From contig NZ_JAJLJH010000001.1 of the NCBI RefSeq assembly GCF_023231945.1, positions 1,736,001 through 1,800,000 of the forward strand: a stretch of 64,000 nucleotides of DNA. The letters run 5' to 3'. Made by a program: the position numbers and the translations under genes. This document shows positions 17,819 to 26,308 of this stretch, one piece after another. The first letter of the stretch is position 1. Each line of letters starts with the position of its first letter. The stretch comes from Scleromatobacter humisilvae. Lineage in GTDB: Bacteria; Pseudomonadota; Gammaproteobacteria; Burkholderiales; Burkholderiaceae_C. The notes below the pieces were generated by a model that made no database searches, was not told the origin of the DNA, and saw only the letters and a program-made list of their open reading frames with translations.

Positions 17819-18598
17819 ATGACTCGAGATGACAGCAACGTGGCGACTCGCACGAGCGCGAATCGCGCGCGTGCGACTCCCGGCAGACCTCGAGCACGAG
17901 GCAGCAGTTCTGACATCAGCCCACGAGAAACCATCTTGCGGGTGGCATCAGAGCTGTTCGCGCAAAGAGGCTATGAGGGCACCACCATGGCAGAGCTCGC
18001 GGATACCGTTGGCATCCGCGGTCCATCGCTGTACTACCACTTCAAGGACAAGGCCGACATACTTCGGGCATTGGCCGACATCGGTCTGCATCAGTCGTTG
18101 CGAGAGAGCGATTTCCTTCGACGAGATCAGGGGCACTCTGCACCAGCCAGGCTCTATCACTTGATGTATGAGTCTGTTGTTCGACTGAAGACGGCCCCCT
18201 ACGAGATGAGCGTGCTCTTCGATCCCGCGTTTCGCACCGAGCAATTCAGGGATGTCTACCAACGCGTCACAGTGTGGATGGACGATCTCGAGTCCATCAT
18301 TGCCGACGGCATCGAGAGCGAGGACTTCCTGCCGCACGATCCACCAACCGCGGCATATACGATTCGTGGCATGGTCCAGACAGCGATTCCCCAGACGGGG
18401 TTGAAGACGACTTTCGACGCCCGCACGTTGGCAGACTACGTATCCAGCTTCGCACTTCGGGCGCTATTGCGTGAGCAAGCGCGCCTGCCAAAGATACGAA
18501 AGGAAGTCAGCGAACTGCGACGCACGAAAGCGATCCGCTCCGAGGTCGCTGAGGATGAGGTGCCTGCACCCGCACCTGGACGTGCAAGAGAACGCTAG
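17819..18598 (+). CDS. TetR/AcrR family transcriptional regulator
   Basis: The 259-residue protein has a disordered N-terminal arm rich in Arg, Ala and Ser (residues 1-35), then a TetR domain: PRETILRVASELFAQRGYEG, TTMAELADTVGIRGPSLYYH, FKDKADIL. The SLYYHF motif is the classic TetR recognition-helix end. The rest is an all-helical ligand domain and a basic C-terminal tail. Start ATG 17819 follows GGAGGAACGG. It is divergent from the VOC operon with paired operators in between and overlaps the LysR stop by 4 bases, convergently. Confidence 0.92.
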   Translation: MTRDDSNVATRTSANRARATPGRPRARGSSSDISPRETILRVASELFAQRGYEGTTMAELADTVGIRGPSLYYHFKDKADILRALADIGLHQSLRESDFLRRDQGHSAPARLYHLMYESVVRLKTAPYEMSVLFDPAFRTEQFRDVYQRVTVWMDDLESIIADGIESEDFLPHDPPTAAYTIRGMVQTAIPQTGLKTTFDARTLADYVSSFALRALLREQARLPKIRKEVSELRRTKAIRSEVAEDEVPAPAPGRARER

Positions 18599-19551
18599 GC
18601 CGACTCGCGAGGTTTCTCTGCGGGTGGCCAATCTGGTTCCTTGGGATAGGCCGACCTCAGATGGTCCAGAAGCAGCGCGGCCGCCGGCGCCAGTTCAGCC
18701 GCAGGCTTGGAGGCGAGCAGCAGCCGGCGAACCGCCCATGCATCGTTCAACCGAACGACTTTCAGGTTGAGTTCGCCAATTTGAGACCGGCAAGCGGCGA
18801 GGGGCGCGATACCGATGCCGAGATTGGCTGCAACCATGTGGCACATGGCGTCGAAGCTGCGTACCTGCACACGCAGGCGCATTGGCAGCCCAACTTGCTC
18901 GGAGGCGCGCGACGTCAGTTCCAGCAACGAGCTTCCACGATTGAGGCCGACAAAGTCGTGAGCCAGGCAAGCTCGAAAGTCCACCCGTTTGCGACGAGCA
19001 AGGGGATGCTTGGCCGGACACAACACGACGAGTTCGTCGGTCTGGAACGGAGTGACGGTCAAGCCACTGGTTGGCGTGTTCTCGGCGAACACGCCAATGT
19101 CCGCGAGACCGTCAACCACCGCGCGAACGATATCGCCGCTCAGTTGTTCCTCAACCTCGACGCGAATGTCAGGATTCCTGGTAAGGAAGGTCGACAGGGC
19201 CGTGGGCAAGAACTCAGTGAGCGCAGACATGTTCGCCCACAGCCGAACGTGGCCACGCACGCCTCGCGAATAGTCTTCGAGCTCACTGCCCAGTTGCTCG
19301 AATCCGTGGAACAGGCGCATCGCATGCTGCATCGCGACGTTGCCAGCCGGCGTCGGCGCAATCCCTTGGGAACTTCGCTCCAGGAGCTTTGTGCCCGTGG
19401 CGGCCTCGAAATCACTGAGCCGACGACTTGCGGCTGAAACCGCGAGATGGCATTCCTGCGCACCCTTTGTGATGCTGCCGGTCTGAACGACCGCACAGAA
19501 GAGGCGCAAGGTCACGAAGTCGATTCGTGCCGGATTGATCGGGCCAGGCAT
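18595..19551 (-). CDS. LysR family transcriptional regulator
   Basis: The 318-residue protein has the LysR winged helix-turn-helix at residues 8-70 (RIDFVTLRLFCAVVQTGSIT, KGAQECHLAVSAASRRLSDF) and a periplasmic-binding-protein-like effector domain after it. I chose ATG 19551; the open frame extends to 19719 but overlaps the divergent promoter. It is divergent from the family III CoA-transferase gene, with a perfect T-N11-A palindrome in between, so it probably activates that gene. The effector is unknown. Confidence 0.92.
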   Translation of the reverse strand: MPGPINPARIDFVTLRLFCAVVQTGSITKGAQECHLAVSAASRRLSDFEAATGTKLLERSSQGIAPTPAGNVAMQHAMRLFHGFEQLGSELEDYSRGVRGHVRLWANMSALTEFLPTALSTFLTRNPDIRVEVEEQLSGDIVRAVVDGLADIGVFAENTPTSGLTVTPFQTDELVVLCPAKHPLARRKRVDFRACLAHDFVGLNRGSSLLELTSRASEQVGLPMRLRVQVRSFDAMCHMVAANLGIGIAPLAACRSQIGELNLKVVRLNDAWAVRRLLLASKPAAELAPAAALLLDHLRSAYPKEPDWPPAEKPRESA

Positions 19552-19587
19552 ACGCAATTCTAGGGTTGGCCCGTCCCGGTCTTGCCT

Positions 19588-19602
19588 TTCGCAATATGCG
19601 AA
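19588..19602. promoter_or_regulatory. LysR-type box
   Basis: TTCGC-AATAT-GCGAA is a perfect 15-base palindrome containing the T-N11-A core of LysR boxes. It sits 37 bases upstream of the LysR start and about 140 bases upstream of the CoA-transferase start, as expected for a LysR recognition site. Confidence 0.65.
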
Positions 19603-19744
19603 GAGGCAATGCCGGCTGAGCAATTCCGCTTTGGCATTTTGGTTCCTACAGTGAGAACGCAGCCAACCAAATTGGTGCTCGGCGCGAGTCGTGCGAACGA
19701 TGGGCGCTGACAAGTGCACTCACCGAGCGTCAGGAGCGAAGAGC

Positions 19745-20827
19745 ATGGAAGCGTTAAAGGGTATCAAGGTCCTGGAACTGGGGCAACTTATCGCAGGGCC
19801 GTTCGCCGGCAAGACCTTGGCGGATTTCGGGGCCGACGTCATCAAGGTCGAACCGCCGGGTTCAGGCGATCCGCTGCGCAGATGGCGGCTGCTGCGAAAT
19901 GGCACCTCCTTGTGGTGGGAAGTGCAATCACGCAACAAGCGCTCGGTCGAGCTGGACCTTCGCAGCACCGAGGGCCAGGACACCGTGCGCGCCCTTGCCG
20001 CCGAGGCCGATGTCCTCATTGAAAACTTCAGGCCAGGAACGCTCGAGCGCTGGGGACTCGGCTGGGAACGGCTACACGAATTGAATCCGAGGCTGATCAT
20101 GCTTCGCATCTCCGGCTTCGGCCAGACCGGACCCTACAGCCACATGCCTGGCTTCGGCGCCCTCGGCGAGGCGATGGGGGGTCTGCGACACCTGACCGGC
20201 GAGCCTGGCCGGGTGCCAGTGCGCGTCGGCGTCTCGCTGGGCGATAGCCTCGCGGCGTTGCACGGCGTCATCGGAACGCTCACCGCGCTGTACCACCGCG
20301 ACGCGCACGGCGGTGTTGGCCAGGTCGTCGATGTCGCCCTGTATGAGAGTGTCTTCAACCTGATGGAGAGCCTGGTTCCGGAATACGACGCCTTCGGTGT
20401 CGTACGCGAGCGCGCTGGGAGCGCGCTACCTGGGATTGCGCCGACCAACGCCTATCGCTGCGCGGACGGCGGGTACGCCCTGGTAGCGGGCAATGGCGAC
20501 AGCATCTTCAAGCGGCTGATGGCGGTGATCGGGCGACACGATCTGGAGACGGATCCCGGACTACAGCACAACGATGGCCGAGTCGCTCGCGCAGAGGAGC
20601 TCGATGCAGCGATAGGGGCCTGGACCCTGGCCAAGCCTCTGGATGAAGTGCTCGGGATTCTGGAGCAAGCCAACGTGCCTGCGGGCCGGGTCTACTCGGT
20701 CGAAGACATTTTCAGGGATCCGCAATACCTGTCACGCGAGATGATTGTCGAGGCGCCGACGTCCAACGGCTCTATCCTCAAGATGCCCGGGGTCGTCCCC
20801 AAGCTCAGCGCCACGCCGGGATCATAG
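19745..20827 (+). CDS. CaiB/BaiF (family III) CoA-transferase, 3' end truncated
   Basis: The 360-residue protein has the family III N-terminus (GIKVLELGQLIAGPFAGKTL, ADFGADVIKVEPP), the SRNKRSVELDL strand, FRPGTLERWGLG and the likely catalytic Asp D167 in GVSLGDSLAAL. It transfers CoA between carboxylic acids. The sequence stops right after PGVVPKLSATPG, where relatives continue for another 25-35 residues, and the stop codon is supplied by foreign DNA at the island edge. Start ATG 19745 was chosen because the family starts with MEALKGIKVLELG; upstream codons overlap the promoter. It may be inactive or still work, since the missing part is a C-terminal tail. Confidence 0.9.
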   Translation: MEALKGIKVLELGQLIAGPFAGKTLADFGADVIKVEPPGSGDPLRRWRLLRNGTSLWWEVQSRNKRSVELDLRSTEGQDTVRALAAEADVLIENFRPGTLERWGLGWERLHELNPRLIMLRISGFGQTGPYSHMPGFGALGEAMGGLRHLTGEPGRVPVRVGVSLGDSLAALHGVIGTLTALYHRDAHGGVGQVVDVALYESVFNLMESLVPEYDAFGVVRERAGSALPGIAPTNAYRCADGGYALVAGNGDSIFKRLMAVIGRHDLETDPGLQHNDGRVARAEELDAAIGAWTLAKPLDEVLGILEQANVPAGRVYSVEDIFRDPQYLSREMIVEAPTSNGSILKMPGVVPKLSATPGS

Positions 20828-20967
20828 AGGATCTTGCGGCCGCCGAACGGTCGGATGTAGTGGATGCCTTCGAGGAGAACGCTGTCCTTCAAGCGTTCGC
20901 GGATCGTGCGCGCGTCGTACTTGATGCGGGCGGACAGTTCTTCGGTGGTCAGGAGTTCGGGCTGCAA
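20692..20967 (-). pseudogene. AlpA/excisionase-like DNA-binding protein, C-terminus replaced
   Basis: The first 50 residues (LLTTEELSARIKYDARTIRE, RLKDSVLLEGIHYIRPFGGR, KILY) form a MerR/AlpA-type helix-turn-helix followed by the short wing typical of small excisionase-like regulators of integrated elements. After KILY, at about 20824, the frame runs through the antisense strand of the CoA-transferase gene, so the native C-terminus is lost. TTG start at 20967 has GAGGT upstream. It marks the left edge of the island. A strong sigma-70-type promoter lies upstream. Confidence 0.7.
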
Positions 20968-21007
20968 TCGGCTACCTCGCTATATCTGCGTATTGCTAGA
21001 CATGCTT

Positions 21008-21035
21008 AGTATATCGCATGCGTGACGCTTGTCAA
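21008..21035 (-). promoter_or_regulatory. sigma-70-type promoter for the excisionase-like gene
   Basis: On the minus strand TTGACA (21030-21035) and TATACT (21008-21013) are separated by 16 bases, a near-consensus promoter in otherwise GC-rich DNA. An 8-base inverted repeat (GCTAGACA at 20995-21002, TGTCTAGC at 21038-21045) brackets it and may be the binding site of the divergent RHH regulator or of the excisionase-like protein. Confidence 0.65.
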
Positions 21036-21083
21036 GTTGTCTAGCGATATGACGAGCAACCGCTACAATGCGACTCAACGCCT

Positions 21084-21296
21084 ATGACACGCACTCAACT
21101 CAACGTCCGCGTCAGTGATGACCTGGAGAAAGCCATCGACGAGAAGCGAATCGAGCTTCGGGAGAAGCTCGGGACGATCCCGACACGTTCGGACATCCTG
21201 CGATTCGCGCTGGAGGCCTACCTGCAAGTGGATTTGTCGTCCACGGACGCCGATGGCAGGTCAACGGCTGGGCCCGCGAAGAGAAAGCAGAAGTAG
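21084..21296 (+). CDS. small ribbon-helix-helix (CopG-like) protein
   Basis: The 70-residue protein fits the ribbon-helix-helix fold: a beta strand (TQLNVRVSDDLEKAIDEKRI) followed by two helices with TRSDILRFALEAYLQ, ending in a basic tail. Such proteins are DNA-binding repressors or antitoxins. It is divergent from the excisionase-like gene over an AT-rich promoter with an inverted repeat, and no toxin gene follows it, so a regulator of the mobile element is likelier than an antitoxin. The following 21297-21713 (about 420 bases) contains no gene I can support. Confidence 0.75.
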   Translation: MTRTQLNVRVSDDLEKAIDEKRIELREKLGTIPTRSDILRFALEAYLQVDLSSTDADGRSTAGPAKRKQK

Positions 21297-21713
21297 TCGC
21301 CGTCTTGCGCCTCGGTCGCCGGAAGAGTTCCGGACTGCCCGCATTGAATCTCTGACTTCGGATGAGATCGCGCTCGCGCCCATTCTGACTGTTAGCCTGT
21401 TCGAGGCGGATTCACGGCTCTCGAGCACCCTCGCTGACAGTTCTCCACCTCCTCAGCCGGCACCTAGGAAGCAGACGGAGACCACGGAGGCAAGAATGCG
21501 ACGCGAATGGTGGCGAGCTGGTGCGGATGCTGCGAGTCGAGCGCATCAGCGCGATCGGCCAGAACGCGCCAAGTACGCGGCGCGGTTCGGAACGCCCGTT
21601 GAATGCGTGCGCCATCCGAGCTACGGCGGAACCGCGGACTTCCGCGCAGGAATCGCGCGCCCCTACAACTTGCGCGCGGTCGCACCGCGCGGCCCCGCCC
21701 GGTCCACGTCGTT

Positions 21714-22091
21714 CTAAGCGCGAGTTCCGCCGCGCTTGTGCGCGGTGGCGTCCCTCAGCACGCCACCAAGGGCTTCGATGGCGCGCGCCAGCAACTGTGT
21801 GCCGGCCTCGGTTCCATCCCAGGCCTCGCCCAGTGCGCGCTGGATGCGAGCGTCGGCGCTAAGCGTCGCGCCCCTTCCTTTTATGCCGATATTGGCAACT
21901 TTCATAACCGCACGGACGTCTGGCGTGAGCGACTTGATGCGGCCACTCAGAAATTTCGAGATCGTTGGTTGCGCAATACTCGAATCACGGGAGAGCGCGA
22001 CTTGGCTACGCCCGGGCTCTCGAAGATAGGCCTCGAGCGCTCGCCGGGCCTTGATCGTTTCGGCTGATTGCTCCGTTGCTATTCTTGGCAT
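21714..22091 (-). CDS. XRE-family helix-turn-helix regulator
   Basis: The 125-residue protein carries one XRE/Cro-type helix-turn-helix near residues 28-60 (RSQVALSRDSSIAQPTISKF, LSGRIKSLTPDVRAVMKVAN). The remainder is helical without a known domain. It is divergent from the methyltransferase gene, with only 55 bases between starts, and a tandem 8-base repeat overlaps its own start codon. This is the arrangement of controller proteins next to DNA methyltransferases, which delay or balance expression. That role is inferred. Confidence 0.8.
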   Translation of the reverse strand: MPRIATEQSAETIKARRALEAYLREPGRSQVALSRDSSIAQPTISKFLSGRIKSLTPDVRAVMKVANIGIKGRGATLSADARIQRALGEAWDGTEAGTQLLARAIEALGGVLRDATAHKRGGTRA

Positions 22092-22100
22092 ATTGGCATA
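22085..22100. promoter_or_regulatory. tandem TTGGCATA repeat, likely operator
   Basis: TTGGCATA occurs twice back to back (22085-22092 and 22093-22100), overlapping the ATG of the XRE gene and lying 47 bases upstream of the methyltransferase ATG. Adjacent direct repeats at a divergent promoter are a plausible binding site for the XRE protein. Confidence 0.55.
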
Positions 22101-22146
22101 TGCTACAGACCATCCGCCCGAACTTCAACACCGCCCAGAGCTCAAC

Positions 22147-23349
22147 ATGCGATACCGCCTGACGAAGTCGCCGCGCAAGCTTCGAGGCCAGGTGCTCACG
22201 CCGGCCGAGCTCGCGCAGTGCTTGGCGGGACACCTGACGGGCACCAACGGCTCGTGGCTTGAGCTCGGCGTCGGCACCGGGCGAATCGCTGAAGCCTGCA
22301 TGGACATTCGAGGCGCGTCCAGCTACCTGGGCGTCGAGATCGATTCGAGCCTCGCCGCGCTCGCGCCGAAGCGCGACCGACTGCGCATCGAGATGGGTGA
22401 CGTCCTGTCGCCCGCGTCCCTTTCGCAGCTGCTGGGCGACCAACGCTTCGACCGGACGGCCGGCAACCCACCGTTCGGTCTGCATGCGCTTGAAAGCGCC
22501 TGTCGCGACCGGATCACGAGCCTGTGTCCGGGCCTCGAGCTGTCGGCGCACTGGGTCCCCCTCGACCTCTACTTCGCGCTCGAGTCCCTCGCCCGGCTTA
22601 AGCCCGGCGGCGAAGCAGCCTTCGTTGTCGCGTCATCCATTACCGAGGACGCGCGTCTGCGTGCCTTCCGATCGAACCTGATCCAGACGGCCTCAGAGGT
22701 CGAGTGCTACGAGTTGCCCGTACGCATGTTCGGCTGGAAGGCGCAAGTGCAGTCGTACCTGCTCATCGCCCGCTTCGGAAGCACCGCATGCCGCGGCGTG
22801 ACGGTCGGCCGACTGGCGCCGGGCTCCCTGGAGGTCGAGTCGAGCGCCACCGTGACGCCGGCGGCGGCGATCGAGCGGCTGGACTTCGCCTTCCACGAGT
22901 TCACCGAGATGAACCGCGCGCTCAACGAGTCCTCGCGCACATCGTCGCTAGCCGACCTTGGCGCAGAGATCGTTCGCGGCAGCCGCACGAGGGCCCAGTT
23001 CGACGGTCTGCAGATCAGCAGCTTCCACACGTCCGACCTGCCCCGCGCGCACTCCGAAGTGCGCTTCGACAACGCCGCCGACCATGGTTTCAATTTCGCT
23101 CAGCCCGGCGACATCCTGATTGCACGCGTGGGCACGCGTTGCCTGGAGAGGCACGCTGTCGTTGCTGCGGGTCGTCGGCACTACACCGAAGCCGTCTACC
23201 GCATCCAGGTTCCTCGCTCGCACCGGCAACGGGTCGCGCGGTGGATGACGAGCGAGGCCGGCGCCAGGTGGCGTCAAGCGGCCGCGACCGGCGCCTGCGC
23301 CAAGCACCTCACCGTCAGTACCCTGCTGCAGATGCCCATCCCGGGTTGA
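22147..23349 (+). CDS. N6-adenine DNA methyltransferase fused to an HsdS-like recognition domain
   Basis: The 400-residue protein has SAM-binding motif I (LELGVGTGRIAEA, about residues 38-50), an acidic loop (VEIDSS), and motif IV NPPF near residue 108, as in gamma-class N6-adenine methyltransferases. The C-terminal third reads like one half of a type I specificity subunit: a strand set with FNFAQPGDILIARVGTRCLE and ending CAKHLTVSTLLQMPIP. It should methylate adenine in a specific sequence by itself. No restriction subunit is fused. ATG 22147 was chosen because it begins the conserved region; upstream codons lie in the promoter. It converges with the PRTase/ATPase operon. Confidence 0.85.
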   Translation: MRYRLTKSPRKLRGQVLTPAELAQCLAGHLTGTNGSWLELGVGTGRIAEACMDIRGASSYLGVEIDSSLAALAPKRDRLRIEMGDVLSPASLSQLLGDQRFDRTAGNPPFGLHALESACRDRITSLCPGLELSAHWVPLDLYFALESLARLKPGGEAAFVVASSITEDARLRAFRSNLIQTASEVECYELPVRMFGWKAQVQSYLLIARFGSTACRGVTVGRLAPGSLEVESSATVTPAAAIERLDFAFHEFTEMNRALNESSRTSSLADLGAEIVRGSRTRAQFDGLQISSFHTSDLPRAHSEVRFDNAADHGFNFAQPGDILIARVGTRCLERHAVVAAGRRHYTEAVYRIQVPRSHRQRVARWMTSEAGARWRQAAATGACAKHLTVSTLLQMPIPG

Positions 23350-23369
23350 GGTCGGCCGGCGCGACACAG

Positions 23370-24293
23370 CTATGACCGCCAGTCGATTGCGTACCAGTGC
23401 CTGCGATGCACGCCCTGCGTGCGCCCCGGCTTGCGCTCAGGAAAGTCATATAGGGGTCGGATTTTCGAGTTGTCCAGACAGTAGAGCGCCGTCCCGAGCG
23501 CCATCGGCTTGGTTCCGAAGGGTGCTACAGCCAGCCGATCCAGGCCGCTAACCACCGCGCCGTCGTGGATGTCCTGCAGCAGCCGGTAAGCGGAACGCGG
23601 GTTGTTGGCGCCACAGAACATGACATCGGTGTTGTCCGGCTCGAGAAGCCTCGCGTTGGCCAGCAGCGAATGAAGATCCCAGGTCGGCTGAAACGGCGGA
23701 ACGCCGAAGACGATCGTGACCTTCTGGTAGAAGATCCCGTCTTCGTCCTCGAGGACGTGCTTGACGCGGTTGCCCTCAAAGCCGAGGAAGCCGACCAAGT
23801 GGGCCTTGTTCCGCGCACTCAGCATCATCGCGTAGAGCGGCAGCGGCCTGCGGGGCCGGAAGTTCGACGTGAGGTCGAACGCGTTCCCGTGGACGGCGGC
23901 CGCAGCATCTTCCTTGGGGGTGTAGGACGCTGGCTCCACGTACATGAAGCCGCATTCGGGCCGGCTTTCCGGCCGCAGCGTGTGGTACGCGTGCAGGATG
24001 TAGAGGATTTCCGGAAACTCGAGCGTCGTCGCGTCCAACACGATGGACTCGGCACGAAGGTCTCGCGGGATGTCCTCGAGATCCTGGACGCCATAGACCT
24101 TGCCGTCAACGGTCAGCTCAAACGCTTCAGGGTCGTAGCGGACCTGCAGCTGGCGTCCGGAGATTGCCGCGCACAGCGCGCTCGAATGCTTGCTGCGGTC
24201 GTCGAGGTCGGCCCGACCGTAGAACGCCAAGTCGAACGGACCGAGCCCTCTCGCCTCGGCTTCCGACACCACGTCTTGTCTCGTGAACTTCAT
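23370..24293 (-). CDS. unknown protein, third gene of the PRTase/ATPase conflict operon
   Basis: I do not recognise this 307-residue protein. It has alternating hydrophobic strands and helices that suggest a Rossmann-like fold: ESIVLDATTLEFPEILYILH, a glycine stretch LVGFLGFEGNRVKHV, KVTIVFGVPPFQPTWDLHSL, and a C-terminal APFGTKPMALGTALYCLDNS with a basic end RKPGRTQGVHRRHWYAI. Its ATG lies 5 bases after the ATPase stop, so it is surely co-translated with it. It could be the sensor or effector of the system. No transmembrane segment or nuclease motif is visible. Confidence 0.8.
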   Translation of the reverse strand: MKFTRQDVVSEAEARGLGPFDLAFYGRADLDDRSKHSSALCAAISGRQLQVRYDPEAFELTVDGKVYGVQDLEDIPRDLRAESIVLDATTLEFPEILYILHAYHTLRPESRPECGFMYVEPASYTPKEDAAAAVHGNAFDLTSNFRPRRPLPLYAMMLSARNKAHLVGFLGFEGNRVKHVLEDEDGIFYQKVTIVFGVPPFQPTWDLHSLLANARLLEPDNTDVMFCGANNPRSAYRLLQDIHDGAVVSGLDRLAVAPFGTKPMALGTALYCLDNSKIRPLYDFPERKPGRTQGVHRRHWYAIDWRS

Positions 24294-24298
24294 GGCGA

Positions 24299-26308
24299 TC
24301 AGAACAGTTCGCTGGTGTCGGGCGCCAGATCGCCCGGATCGACGAGCTCCTTGAGCACCATCTCGAACTGCGCCGGGGACTGCCGAAGGATCACCTCCAC
24401 GTGTCCAGCCTGCAGCGTGACCTTGCGTCTCTTGCGATAGCTGATCCGGAAGTGCGGCGCGTAGATCGGGTTGAGGATCAGGTCGGTGGCCGCGATGTCG
24501 TAGTTCGACTTGTTCTTGGTGTCCTGCTCCTCGTAGAGCACCGACCAGATCTTCGCCTGGCGAAGCAACGCCTCTGCTTCCGGTGACAGCTTCTCGCGAT
24601 CGGACGCCTTGATCGAGAAGTGGTTGATCTCGGGCTCGCTCTGGCTGGCGCGCCGGTTGTAGGCCTGGAAGAGCTTGCCGAGCCGACCGGCGAGCTCGAG
24701 CAGGTGCGCGCCGTTGCTCCCCAGCTGGAACACGTCGGCGAAGACGTCCTCAGACACGACCTTCGCCGCATCTGCTTGCACCTCGATGTCGATAGGCTGC
24801 TGACGCGACCCCCCCTGGCCCGCGACGTCCTGGCCAGCCAAGCGCAGCGTGGCATGGCAGAGCGCCTGGAAGAACCGCAGGTTCGGGTCAGCCAAGGCGC
24901 AGAAGCGATCGAAGCCCGCATAGTTGAGGTTGCTGCGTCGCGGCAGTCCCGCGTACAGGTGAAAGAGACAACCCCACAGGTTGTTGTCGACCCACCCGCC
25001 CACCTTGAAGAACGGGTCTGGCCCTCTGTGGTTGCCGCCAGTGGCGTTGTTGAACTCCTTGACGAGCTCGTCGACGTCCTGCGTCTTCCGGTTCATCAGC
25101 GCACCCAGCACGATGCTGGCCTGCGCGTTCGCGGGAGTGTCGTCCTTGACGAGGTCGGCAGCTTTGTACCGCGCTCGGGCCTTGTGCAGCGTCAGCCCCT
25201 TGTCGATCATGTCCACCAAGCGACGCCGAAGCGGGTCATCGGACATGACGCCCACCGCAATCTCCGCTGCCGTGGGCGTCGGCAAGATCGTCCTCGCGCA
25301 CCTCAGCACCTGCTCCCGGTAGCTGGGCGGCGCACGGTAGGCAAGATCCCTGACGTCGTGGAGCTTCTGCGGATCGAACACGGCGCAGTCGAACGAGCGT
25401 CCCGCCTGGTGCAGACGAAGCAACATCAGCTCCGCTGCCACCAGGCCAAACACGTTGAGGTCAGAGAACTCGTCTTCGAGGTCGAAGGTGTTGAGGTCGT
25501 GGACTTCGACGACCCGCTCGTCGCTGCTGGTCTTGAAGTCGTTGACGGCCTCCTTCTTGTGCGCGATGTGCACGACCAGCTGGGGGCGCCGGTGCTTGAT
25601 GGCGTCGCAGATGATCTCGCGGTGCGCCGGCGCCAGGTTCTCGAACTCGTCGATGAACGCCTTGAAGGCCAGGCCCTTCAGTCGCGGACTCACGCGCTCC
25701 AGATCGCTGGCGAGGCGAGGCAGCACGAATGCGAACGAGATGAACTTCGGCTGCGGCTCTCGCTTGGGGTTGCGCACCCAGCTCTCCAGCTCGACCTGTC
25801 GCAGCTCGATGACGTCTCGCAAGGAGCTCAGGCACGGGTCTGCCAGGTCAAGCAGGCTGGCGAGCGCGCGATCAATGGCGGGGTCGCCCATGACGAGCTG
25901 GCCATCGGCGAAATTCGCCCTGCCAATCGATTCAACGGCAGAACATGCGTCAGCAAGAAGGTTCAGGGCGACGTAGTGCGAGAATGCCAGCTTGGCCTCC
26001 TGCTCGCCCAACCACTTCGCAGACAGCAGCCCACAGAATTCGGTATCGGGCCGGAAGTAGAGCCCGATGTGCCTCGCGTCTTCGTCGGGCAGGTCAGCTC
26101 GCTCCCGACTGAGCCACGATTGGTGCCCGAAGTAGCGGACGAACATCGTCTTGCCGCACCCGCGGCCACCCATAATCCGCACGCTGCGCGGATGGAACAG
26201 CACGTTGATCCAGTTCTTGAACGGCGGGACGATGAATTCGCTGTAGACGGACTCAGGCGCGAAGTCGTCCGCGCGGACCTTCAGGAACGGTTCGGATGCG
26301 GCAATCAT
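24299..26308 (-). CDS. ORC/CDC6-like AAA+ ATPase of a conflict system
   Basis: The 669-residue protein carries Walker A GGRGCGKT at residues 47-54 and Walker B AFIDEFEN with the DE pair at 220-221, then a sensor-like VVHIAHKKEAV. Spacing and the DEFEN motif agree with ORC/CDC6-like ATPases described next to PRTase-CE genes in predicted prokaryotic conflict systems. The C-terminal 350 residues form a helical region of unknown function. ATG 26308 overlaps the PRTase stop as ATGA, so translation is coupled; an earlier GTG (26335) would lie inside the PRTase gene. It probably senses an invader and drives the partner proteins. Confidence 0.85.
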   Translation of the reverse strand: MIAASEPFLKVRADDFAPESVYSEFIVPPFKNWINVLFHPRSVRIMGGRGCGKTMFVRYFGHQSWLSRERADLPDEDARHIGLYFRPDTEFCGLLSAKWLGEQEAKLAFSHYVALNLLADACSAVESIGRANFADGQLVMGDPAIDRALASLLDLADPCLSSLRDVIELRQVELESWVRNPKREPQPKFISFAFVLPRLASDLERVSPRLKGLAFKAFIDEFENLAPAHREIICDAIKHRRPQLVVHIAHKKEAVNDFKTSSDERVVEVHDLNTFDLEDEFSDLNVFGLVAAELMLLRLHQAGRSFDCAVFDPQKLHDVRDLAYRAPPSYREQVLRCARTILPTPTAAEIAVGVMSDDPLRRRLVDMIDKGLTLHKARARYKAADLVKDDTPANAQASIVLGALMNRKTQDVDELVKEFNNATGGNHRGPDPFFKVGGWVDNNLWGCLFHLYAGLPRRSNLNYAGFDRFCALADPNLRFFQALCHATLRLAGQDVAGQGGSRQQPIDIEVQADAAKVVSEDVFADVFQLGSNGAHLLELAGRLGKLFQAYNRRASQSEPEINHFSIKASDREKLSPEAEALLRQAKIWSVLYEEQDTKNKSNYDIAATDLILNPIYAPHFRISYRKRRKVTLQAGHVEVILRQSPAQFEMVLKELVDPGDLAPDTSELF

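Noticed and set aside
20968-21083. The AT-rich island edge as an attachment-site core
   Set aside because: It contains no copy of the tRNA-fMet 3' end or of the GGGCCA repeats; a divergent promoter explains the composition.
21115-21717. A 200-codon plus-strand frame overlapping the ribbon-helix-helix gene
   Set aside because: Ser/Arg/Pro-rich composition, starts inside another gene in a different frame, no ribosome binding site.
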